The notes under the pieces are model-generated. The model searched no databases. It had not been told where the DNA came from and worked only from the letters and a program-made list of their open reading frames with translations. Position numbers and translations under genes: made by a program. From positions 16,130,001-16,194,000 of the forward strand of contig OX327697.1 in assembly GCA_946807835.1 (NCBI GenBank): a stretch of DNA of 64,000 bases. Direction: 5' to 3'. This document shows positions 55,579 through 64,000 of this stretch, piece after piece. This DNA comes from Ailanthus altissimus. Taxonomy: Eukaryota > Streptophyta > Magnoliopsida > Sapindales > Simaroubaceae. Numbering within the stretch: position 1 is the first letter of the stretch; each line of letters opens with the position of its first letter.

Positions 55579-55891
55579 ATCTACACTCACCTTTATCTCA
55601 ATATATGAAAATGAAGAAAATGTATTTATAGAGTACCGAATGATAACATTAATATTGATAACCCGATAGTTTATCAGAGGAGATTTGAAAATAGAATACA
55701 CAAATTTAAAGATAATAACCCACATGCATTATTTAACTAAAAGATTTAAATTTAAGACATCTATATGAGTAACCTTACTGTTAATAAAATAAAGAAAATT
55801 TTAAAATTAAGATGCATGTATATTTACAGGTAGTTGTGATTGTGGCTCATATCTTCCTCCGATTTTACATCTAGTAATGGCTTAAACGCCC
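55579..55891. other. Spacer between the LOG-like pseudogene and the unidentified frame
   Basis: AT-rich, no motif recognised. Confidence 0.4.
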
Positions 55892-56460
55892 TTACGGGTT
55901 GAGGATGGGTTTCCCAACCAATTTTCTTATAAATTGGCAAACATAGTCTTTTAAAGTTAGATTCCCGAGACTATATTGTTGATGTTCATTTTTGAATTTA
56001 TTCCATAAATTAAGAAGTTCACATTGCACAAGCCCACTAGGGTGCATCTCAAGAATTACTAGAATATCATCTAAAAACTCCTTACTCAGTCCATCCTTAA
56101 TGAACTTTAAGGATAGACTTGTACATTTATAACAAACTTGTAACATTTTTGCTCTTTGTCTTTTGGAATAAGAGCTTCTTCCAAGACCAGGCATAAAAGA
56201 AACAAAATCATTTATAGACTCACTAGATAATCAAACATTGGCTTCGATTAACCAATGAATATTCGCAGGGATATTCCTTAACATTAATAGCCTTAGTCTT
56301 TCACACCATGCTTTATAAATTTTAAGTAGAGCATTTTAAGGCAATGAAGGAGAATGTTTTCGAAGGTTGGTAAGAATGATATTTATTTTGAAAGAATGAG
56401 AAAAAGAGAATGGATGAATGCACGGCTTGAAGGATAGTTTTTAGGGAACTAAGAAACCAA
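55892..56460 (-). pseudogene. Unidentified reading frame
   Basis: I do not recognise this protein. The open part is 56194-55892 (100 codons) and the same frame continues upstream with only two stops (KAWCERLRLLMLRNIPANIH, then WLIEANV, stop, LSSESINDFVSFMPG), so the full relic is about 150-160 residues. It has a basic stretch GRSSYSKRQRAK followed by C-x2-C, then a leucine-rich helical part and a Cys pair. Codon use is less AT-biased than the flanks. It lies between the LOG-like pseudogene and the end of Athila-3 pol, on the same strand. It could be an Athila extra frame, a captured host gene or a viral relic. The basic-plus-Cys segment faintly recalls small plant-virus nucleic-acid-binding proteins, but that is too little to call. 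Confidence 0.4.
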
Positions 56461-56629
56461 TTTTAATAGCCGCGAAGTACTGTATCTGCCACTTGACCGA
56501 GAAATAAAATCACACCGAAAAGAAAAGAAAAAGAATAAAATAAAATAAAATACAAAAATAAATAAAATCAAAAATAAATAGTCAAAACATAAAATATGGA
56601 CAAAATGAAAAATATGGTACAGAGAGATT

Positions 56630-58030
56630 GAACCTGATCAAGTATGATAGGTAGGATCCATAAAAGGGATCTCATCTAGGTACATAGAGTTATCTACCTT
56701 TTCTACATAGCCTTTCAGTCGCTGTCTATTCACTTTAAAATTTTTCCCATCAGTGGAGTCTTCGATTTCAACAGCACCATCAGGAAAAACGTTCCTTACC
56801 ACAAATAAATCGGTCTATTGAAATCTCAACTTTTCAGGATGTAAATGCAATCTAGAATCATAAAAATAAACTCGTTGATTTGGTTCGAAGTATTTCCTTG
56901 CGATTTTTTTATTATGAGTTGCTTTCATATTAGCTTTGTAAATCTTAGAGTTGTCATATGCATCATTTCATAGCTCTTCTATTTCTAACAATTGTAACTT
57001 TCTTAGAAGACCAGCAACACTCATATCAAAGTTAAGGGCTTTGATAGCCCAATAAGATTTATACTCTAGCTCAACAGGTAAATAACAAGCTTTTTCATAG
57101 AAAATTCGGTATGGAGACATTCCTAAGATGGTTTTATATACAGTACGATATGCCCATAATGCATCAGAAAGGTGCATAGACCAATCTTTGCAATTTAGAT
57201 TAACCATCTTCTCTAAAATCTGTTTGACCTTTTTCTTTGCTAGTTCGGCTTGTCTATTTGTCTGCATATGATATACAGTGAAAACTTTGTGAAGAACACC
57301 ATACTTACACATCAAAGATTCAAAAGAACAGTTACAAAAATATATTCCTTGTAACTGATTATGACACGTGATATACCATACCTAGATAACATATTTTCTT
57401 TTAAGAATTTTACCACAATTATGTTATCATTAGCATGACAAGCTATAGCCTCCACCTATTTTGATACATAGTCAACAACTAGAAGGATGTAAAGGTAGCT
57501 AAAAGATAAGGAAAAATGACTCATAAAATCGATACCCTAATAATCAAATATCTCGATAACAAGAATAGAGTTAAAAGGCATCATATGTCTTTGAGATACA
57601 GTACTTAACTTTTAACATCTTTCACAGGAATGATAAAAATTATTAGTGTCTCTAAATAAAGTAAGCCAATAAAGACCACATTAAAAGCTTTTTACGGCTG
57701 TTTTTTTCATAAAAAAATGACCGCCACAAGTAGCACTATGGCAAAAATTTAAGACACTAAAAACTTCACTTTCAGGAATGTAACGTCTCATAATTTGGTT
57801 AGAGCAGTATTTGAAAAGATATAGATCATCCCAATAAAAATTACATACCTCAACCAAGAACTTACGCTTATCTTGTGCACTCCAGTTAGATGGAACTTCT
57901 CTATAAACCAAATAATTTACGATATATATGTACCAACGCACTTGGCTTATAGTGAAAAGATGGTTCATAATAAAAATCATCTCGAATGGGTAGAACATCA
58001 GTAGAGTCATTGAACTCAAGGTGGGATCAA
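56630..58030 (-). pseudogene. Athila-3 integrase
   Basis: Zinc-binding domain in an open stretch (58019-57681): VNYLVYREVPSNWSAQDKRK, FLVEVCNFYWDDLYLFKYC, MRRYIPESEVFSVLNFCHS, GGHFFMKKTAVKSF. The end of the core is in another (57315-56968): KYGVLHKVFTVYHMQTNRQA, ELAKKKVKQILEKMVNL, DWSMHLSDALWAYRTVYKTI, LGMSPYRIFYEKACYLPVEL. The C-terminal tail near 56640-56760 reads DNSMYLDEIPFMDPTYHT, as in other Athila pols. Frames between are broken. Confidence 0.85.
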
Positions 58031-58094
58031 CAATGACATTTTCAACACCCTTCTTGTCTTTAATGGTTTGGTCAAATTCTTACAAAAGAAGAAT

Positions 58095-58480
58095 TCACTT
58101 AATGAAATGAGCTTTAGCAACCTTCTTAGAAAGAAGATACTTAAGTGCTGCAAGGTCAGTAAAAATAATAATAGGTGAACTAATTAAATAAGAATGAAAT
58201 TTATCTAAGGAAAAAAAAATAGATAATAGTTCTTTTTCAGTGGTAGAGTAATTCATTTGAGTATCATTCAAAGTCTTACTAGCATAATAAACAACAAAGG
58301 GTTTCTCATCCGTTCGTTGCCTATGAACTGCTTTTATTGCATAGTTACTTGCGTCACACAAAATCTCAAATGGGATGTTTTAATCTGGTGATTGCATGAT
58401 AGGAACGGTGGTGAGTTTAGCATTGAGTGTTTAGAATGCATCATCACACTCTTGTGTCCATATGAATTCAACATCTTTTA
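58095..58480 (-). pseudogene. Athila-3 RNase H
   Basis: Open stretch beginning MCDASNYAIKAVHRQR, then KPFVVYYASKTLNDTQMNYS, TTEKELLSIFFSLDKFHSYL and IIIFTDLAALKYLLSKKVAK. This is the gypsy RNase H pattern (DAS..aiGavL.Q, YaSktL..aq.nY.tteKEll). The Gly-Ala after the first Asp is altered. Confidence 0.85.
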
Positions 58481-58520
58481 GCAGAAGGTTACATAATGTT
58501 CTAGATATGGCAGAAAACTT

Positions 58521-59510
58521 TTATGTAAACCTCCTATAAAAGCCAGCAAGTCTTAGAAAAGATCGGACATCTTTTACTATTTTAGGTGTAAGTAATCTAG
58601 AGATTAATTCAATTTTAGCCTTGTCAACCTCAACCCCTCTTTTAGATATAATATGCCCCAAAATGATCCCTGAAGATACTATAAAGTGACATTTCTCCCA
58701 GTTTAGCATAAGTTCTTTTTCTTCATACCTACTCAAAACAGTTTGTAAGTTAAGTAGATATGAATCAAAAGAATCACAAAAATAGTCAAATCATGCATCA
58801 AAACTTCCATGCATTTGTCAACCATATCAGAGAAAATACTCAGCATACAACGTTGAAAAATAGTTGGTGCATTACATAATTCAAATGGCATTCTACAAAA
58901 AGCATAAGTACCAAAAAAGCATATAAAAATAGTTTTTTCTTGATCTTCTATAGCTATTTTATTCTGGTAATATCCTGAATACTCATCAAGAAAGCAATAA
59001 AAAGGGTATCTAGCTACACATTTTAAAATTTGGTCGATAAAAGGCAATGAAAAATAGTCTTTCTTGATGGTCATGTTTAATTTTTTATAATTAATGCACA
59101 TTCATCAATCACTTATTACCTAAGTTGGAACAAGTATCCCGTTCTTATTTTCTACAACAATAACCTCAGAGTTTTTAGGAACTGCTTGAGTTGGACTTAC
59201 CCATTGACTATCAAAAATTGGGTAGATTATACATGTATCTAATAGTCTTAAGACTCTTTCTTCACTACTTCTTTTATTGTTAGGTTAAGTCTTCTTTGAG
59301 GGTCTCTACGGGGTTGAGTACATTCCTCTAAATAAATTCTATGGGAGCATATTAATGGAGAAATATCTTTAATATCAGTTATAGTCTAATTTAGTGCAGA
59401 TTTATGTTCTTTTAATAATTTTATCAAAATTTTCTTGTTTAACACTAAGTTCAGAAGAAATGATGATAGAAAAGGTATCACCTGGTCCAAAGAATACGTG
59501 TTTCAAACCT
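58521..59510 (-). pseudogene. Athila-3 reverse transcriptase
   Basis: N-terminal part in broken frames (59510-59110): ISSELSVKQE, SPLICSHRIYLEECTQPRRD, PQRRLNLTIKEVVKKE, then IYPISDSQWVSPTQAVPKNS-like sequence. Then open stretches 59101-58733 (CINYKKLNMTIKKDYFSLPF, YPFYCFLDEYSGYYQNKIAI, RMPFELCNAPTIFQRCMLSI, FSDMVDKCMEVLMHDLTIF) and 58736-58521 (ELMLNWEKCHFIVSSGIILG, HIISKRGVEVDKAKIELI). The catalytic MDDF reads MHDL, so one Asp is lost. Frameshift near 58735. Confidence 0.88.
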
Positions 59511-59561
59511 TTGGGCAATGGGAAAAGTTCAACTTAAAGTGTCTCGAGGTTTGATGATTTT

Positions 59562-59563
<2 letters not shown>

Positions 59564-59601
<38 letters not shown>
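59564..59601. repeat. (CT)n microsatellite within Athila-3 pol
   Basis: About 19 uninterrupted CT units. On the minus strand it encodes an alternating Arg-Glu run inside the protease-reverse transcriptase linker, just before the conserved LxxLP-type segment (FKLNFSHCPKV). Confidence 0.95.
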
Positions 59602-59604
<3 letters not shown>

Positions 59605-59815
59605 GCAACTCTTCCAAGCGTGGCTGCCAAAATCGAGTTCCTTTATCCTGTAAATCAAATATACTAAATACATCGGTTGTTTCATCAAGATAACATAATT
59701 CTTTAAAATCAAAATTAAAGAGATTTTCTAAAGAATTAAAGTAATGGCTTTAAGCCTTCTCTGCTATAAGTGTGTCTATCATATATAAATGATAATATTC
59801 GTCTTTCTCTCATGG

Positions 59816-60250
59816 TTACTTGCCAATATGAAAAATGTTCACCTCAAGAGTCATATTCTCAAAAGATAATTTCATTAGACTATTTCTGCAATTAATAAGA
59901 GCATTAACAGTGGCAAAAATAAATCTCCCTAAAATAAGAGAGATTTTAGACTCCATGTTAACCACAAAATGAGAATCTAAAACAAGAAAATCAATAAGGT
60001 AGTAAAATTTATCAATTTGTAACAAAACATCTTTCACTATTTCTCGTGATTTCTTGATTGATCAGTCAGCTAATTGTAGGACTATAGATGTAGGTTTAAT
60101 CTTATGAAGTCCCAATTGCAAATAAATAGAATAAGGCATCCAAATTTACACTTGCTCCTAAGTCCAACAAAGCTTGACCAAACTCATGTGTCAAAATTTG
60201 GCATGAGATTGTGGGACATCCTAGGTCTTTATACTTAGGTGGTATCTTTT
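59816..60250 (-). pseudogene. Athila-3 aspartic protease
   Basis: Reads LTHEFGQALLDLGASVNL with the active site DLGAS, a shift, GLHKIKPTSIVLQLAD-like sequence, then an open stretch MKDVLLQIDKFYYLIDFLVL, then SKISLILGRFIFATVNALIN. The order and motifs are those of Athila protease (compare 15581-16226). At least one shift and one stop. Confidence 0.82.
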
Positions 60251-60966
60251 GTTCAATCACTGTACTTACCTGCTCTACCAAAAATGTAGTTTTCTTTACA
60301 TGATATTTTCTTTTGATACTGCACAGATCCTTGATGACTTTGGCATAAGTTAGAAACTATTTTTTAAAATGCAATAAGGAAAGATTAATCTTAACTTGTT
60401 TCAAATGTTCTAAAATCTCACCTTGAATTTCTAAATTTTTTCTAACAGGTCGAAAAGCTTTGGGAAAAGGTACTAGGATTGAAATTTTATTTTTGGGCTC
60501 TTTTTCAACTCTGGCCTCTTTTTCAAAGGGGGCGTCTTTACTACTTGTAGATGTGTTGGTTGGAGAAGTAGGCTCACGCACAATCTTACCACTTCGAGTA
60601 GTAATGGTATTGACTTCTTTGAGACTTTGTGCATCAGAAGAAGAGATTTGTGCCATAAATTGTCTTTTTAGATTAGATTAAGGTTGAGATGGAACCTTAC
60701 CTCGCTCTTATACAGTTAAGACACTAGTCAACTTAGTGATTTGACTCTTGATTTCTTTATTTTTATCTACCACATGTGCAAGAACTGTTTTAAATATTTT
60801 TATTAGTCCTACTTTGTGCCTCCATAAATGCCTATAATGTGTCCTCTAAAGGACTCCTAGTTGGTTGTGCATTATATTGAAGTACAACATAAGACTTAGG
60901 TGCTTGTTATTCTTGTTTCCAATGGTTGTTGGCTTATTGGTTAGATTTTCAACTAAAGTTTAGGTG
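60251..60966 (-). pseudogene. Athila-3 gag C-terminal part and linker
   Basis: Right of the solo LTR breakpoint the frame resumes in RNHLNFS (family NHPNFSW), then KSYVVLQYNAQPTRSPLEDT, FMEAQ, then the open stretch 60656-60357: MAQISSSDAQSLKEVNTITT, RSGKIVREP, then FPKAFRPVRKNLEIQGEILE, HLKQVKINLSLL. The TRSGK and 'F..VKINL.LL' segments mark the gag-protease linker of Athila. Confidence 0.82.
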
Positions 60967-60971
60967 GTTTC

Positions 60972-63592
60972 TGTAAGGGTGCCGGTCTATCCTAGTTCAT
61001 AACCTAAACCTATTAGGTGTGTGCATATGATACACGTGTCCATTTTAAATTATATATATATGCATTAAATACAATATATACACCATTTATGTATCTCATA
61101 CATAAATATTCACAACGAAAGTTAGAAATCTAATTTCCTAAAATGAACACGATAAATTATTCCTTACACTAATGAACAAAATATAAAACATATTAATCAA
61201 ATTAATACTAATGATTGAGAATCGAGAGATATCACCTGACAAGCCTTTGGAACAAATTTGTAGCTTGAGTATCGCATGAAGTCAATCTGTTGGCAGTTCT
61301 AGGACCCAACGTGGTGAGCTTAAGTCGCTAGAACAACAACCTTTATTTTCTAGTACTCAGTTTAACTCTTAAACCATGGGATTAACTCTTAATCCCATAA
61401 TCATTTGTTTAACCCATGTTCAATTCTTGAACAATTAAATAAATCACTATTGTTATTGTGCTCCATGGTCTAAAATAGAAGTAAGAAAAAAAAATGTTTG
61501 TTTTAACACTTGAAACAAAACTCAAGAAATATTTTCCATCTTCATTTTTCTTCCATTTGCCAAGCACTACCATAGAGGAGCAAAAAAGAATTCAATTTGT
61601 TACAAGAAGAAAAACGAATCCCAAAAGCCCCATCACCTCACAATGGCTGGCTGCCCTTCAAATATATATTCATCAAATGAATATATATGTATTATAACAA
61701 TGAATTAAGAATTCTTTTATTCCTTCAACAAGTATGGGTGGCCATACTTCAATGTTGCCATGTATTATTAACAACAAAATATTAATTTTTGCTTTTCCAA
61801 AAGAATTGATATTTTATTCAAGCAAAATATCTAAATTATAGTATACAAATAAATCATGAAATTTGATCAAATGTATGGCAACATATACGGCCACATGTGA
61901 GGATTTGAGATCAAATGATATTTCAAATCATTTTAGCCCTTTATAGTTTTATACAATTCCCCTTTAGCAACATTTTCTTTAATTATTATTAATTGCTCAA
62001 TAAAATTCATTTTATTTAGCAATTAAGTCCTCAATTAAATATTTGCTTTATTAATTTAATTATGAGTTAACAATTAACTCTAGTTAAATTAACTAATTAC
62101 TTAATTCTTAAGTGATAACAAATATTTAGATTATTTAACACTTAAATAATCAATTTAGGAAAATAACTCTTAAGCCTTTAATTAACCCAATGTGGGTCTA
62201 ACCATACCTAATACTTGAGTCAATTTAATCGAAGGCTAACTATGCACTACATATCACTATTTAATTAGTCAACAATAATTATTAACTAATTACTATACTT
62301 AACACTTAAGTACTGATACATGCACATCCTGAGGGTTCTTGAAACAATTATTCAGTTTTACTGGAAATTATTAGATTAAACAATTCAATCCAGTACGCTA
62401 CCCCCAGTGCACAATGTGTACACTTCATATTGCAGGACTCTCTAAGTCCATACCCGATTCATTAAATAAAACTCTTCCATAAGTCTATAATCGATGCCCC
62501 ACACATATGTCACATATATTACAAATTAGTGCATTAGACCATACAAGCTGAGGTCACAATGTATACGTATAATCCTCCGCTATATGTATCCTGGATGTGC
62601 GGGGATATAGATCAGCACTGTCAAATCCCTATATGCACATCCATGAACTTATCTCTAGATTTATATTTTCAAGAACAAAATAAGCAAACACATTTGCTAT
62701 ATTTTTCAACCCTTTAGGAAACACTTTTCCCAGGTTAGTACTCGTGGCCACGGGATTTTTTAAAATATAATTTCGAAGCATCTGGATATAAAACTCCCCT
62801 ATAAGAGCTTGCGGATCCCATATCTGTACACACCAGATTCTATAAGCATCGGACCATACCCAGCGACACACAACAGTCACACCATGAAAGGTCTGTGACA
62901 TATGTGGAACCAAAGTATAGTGGATCACTTACAAGTCCACCGTGGCACTCAGGTCAAAGAACCATGTATATTACTCAACTCGAGAGGACTCACCATTGAT
63001 GGCTTCATAGGATGTCTATTGATATCCTCATGAGTCTTTAGTATTCAGTCCTAACTGAATACCCATATACATATATGAGCTTTTGGTAAGTCTATGGTCG
63101 GCTAAGAATAACCATCTATACCATATAAATATAGTATACACTGATCTATATAAAATGAATCCACCGACAGACCCGCATTGGTAAAAGTAATCAAGAATAT
63201 TATGTTTAAGGATATACTTGCATAATGACATCTCCTAACACCTATTGCAACTCCTTGCAACCATGTCATTACTAGTATACCTTCTGGTCTTTGTCCAATT
63301 GTAAACAAGGATCTAACCTTTTTAGATCTAACTGACTCTTATAACATGCTAATTCTTAGCAATGCTAACTGTTAGCATTTATAACTCTCAGCTCTTATAA
63401 TTCTTAGCATTAGTCTAAACTCCTTTAGACTAGGTCTGAACTCCTTCAAGTCATACAATGTATGTAATGTAACAAGCATTGTGCCATGTATTTACATTGT
63501 ATTAATGATTATACGAAATGTTTACTGTATAAATATTAAATAATTTAATATTCATATAGTATTGGAATGGCATGTAAGCATTAATTCTAACA
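60972..63592. mobile_element. Solo LTR, 2621 bp, of the long-LTR repeat family
   Basis: Bounded by a perfect 5-bp duplication gtttc (60967-60971 and 63593-63597). Ends are tgtaagggtgccgg and ...taattctaaca, i.e. TG...CA on both strands (minus start TGTTAGAATTAATG). It splits the Athila-3 gag between the zinc-knuckle/PYSRYSKSYN part and the NHPNFSW part. No coding frame recognised; the middle (61340-62400) is very AT-rich. Related rearranged copies fill 47013-51075. Confidence 0.88.
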
Positions 63593-63597
63593 GTTTC

Positions 63598-64000
63598 TCT
63601 AGTTATGATTATAGCTTTTAGAGTAACGTGAATAAGGCTTCTTATACATCTCTAGGGCATTACATTGTTCCTTATATATCTCTCTCATCTCACTATAAGT
63701 AGGGCAATCCTAAGCAAAGTGTTCCACTCCTTCACAGACAAAACAAACATCATGTGACTCAACCCTAGCAACCGTATGGGTAACCTTTCTATCTTTAATT
63801 TTCAAGACCTTTAATTCCCTAGTTAAGACCTTTAATTAGGCTTTGAGGTTATCCACTTCCCTAAGATGAAAAACTCCACTAGGTCGTGACCTATTTGTGC
63901 TTTCAGTAGCACTAGATCTAGTCCATGTATGACTTTTTTTGGCTAAGTCATTAAGGAATTCTATAACTTCCTCATGATCTTTGTGAAAGAACTCCTTATT
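63598..64000 (-). pseudogene. Athila-3 gag, central part, running off the right edge
   Basis: Leftward from the edge: NKEFFHKDHEEVIEFLNDLA, KKSHTWTRS, SGVFHLREVDNLKA, stop, VLTRELKVLKIKDRKVTH, a knuckle-like CFVCEGVEHFA.DCP (C-x2-C-x4-H-x4-C with a stop just before the last Cys), then TYSEMREIYKEQCNALEMYK and KPYSRYSKSYNHN. This matches Athila gag. It continues left of the solo LTR at 60966. The N-terminus, leader and 5' LTR lie outside the window. Confidence 0.82.

Noticed and set aside
1..64000. CRISPR arrays, bacterial operons, tRNA and rRNA genes
   Set aside because: None seen; repeats present are transposon-derived or satellites, and the gene content is plant nuclear.

Overview
The window is plant nuclear DNA, almost certainly from a dicot angiosperm. 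It is AT-rich and dominated by nested, decayed transposable elements (Athila-type and chromovirus-type Ty3/gypsy, hAT, MULE, a large non-autonomous LTR element). Its plant-specific genes are a SET DOMAIN GROUP 40-like methyltransferase, a LONELY GUY-like cytokinin enzyme and a C/D snoRNA cluster with plant telo-box/G-box/TATA promoter motifs. No intact long protein-coding gene was found; every recognisable protein gene carries stops, frameshifts or deletions. Species cannot be named from the sequence alone. || Layout. 1-17045 is a four-level nest. An Athila LTR (890-11691, with decayed gag to its left) was entered by chromovirus element Gyp-A (1385-10745). Gyp-A was entered by a second chromovirus-like element, Gyp-B (2261-7089), whose right LTR was in turn entered by an LTR now left as a solo copy (5734-7038, 5-bp target duplication). 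Nearly all coding reads leftward. 11692-16230 holds the pol of another Athila copy (Athila-2). 16785-17045 is a stray Gyp-B gag piece and 17220-17690 is AAT/AAC-rich tandem repeat. || 18562-19409 is the most gene-like stretch: a G-box, telo-box and TATA motif followed by three related C/D box snoRNA genes. 21736-22142 is an orphan RNase H-like (RVT_3) remnant. 22570-30196 is a minus-strand SDG40-like pseudogene that still shows exon-intron structure. Its large intron holds a 3.5-kb hAT element (23683-27182, perfect 8-bp duplication), and a 7.6-kb MULE (30397-37999, perfect 9-bp duplication, long terminal inverted repeats) sits just upstream of its start codon. The MULE carries a leftward transposase and a convergent rightward DUF1985/Ulp1-like protease relic. 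|| 38492-46307 is a large LTR element with no sense gene but an antisense gypsy-type-domain pseudogene; its 5' LTR holds a 914-bp non-autonomous hAT-like element with an internal satellite. 47013-51075 is a fold-back cluster of a very long-LTR repeat family that reappears as a clean 2.6-kb solo LTR at 60972-63592. 54993-55578 is an intronless LONELY GUY-like pseudogene next to an unidentified reading frame (55892-56460). 56630-64000 is a third Athila element (leftward gag-pol), interrupted by that solo LTR and running off the right edge. || Functionally the window is a transposon graveyard around one dead methyltransferase gene and a possibly live snoRNA cluster. Its value lies in insertion chronology, captured host-gene sequence (protease, LOG-like) and repeat families that look uncatalogued. 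All family assignments come from reading motifs by eye; none was checked against a database.
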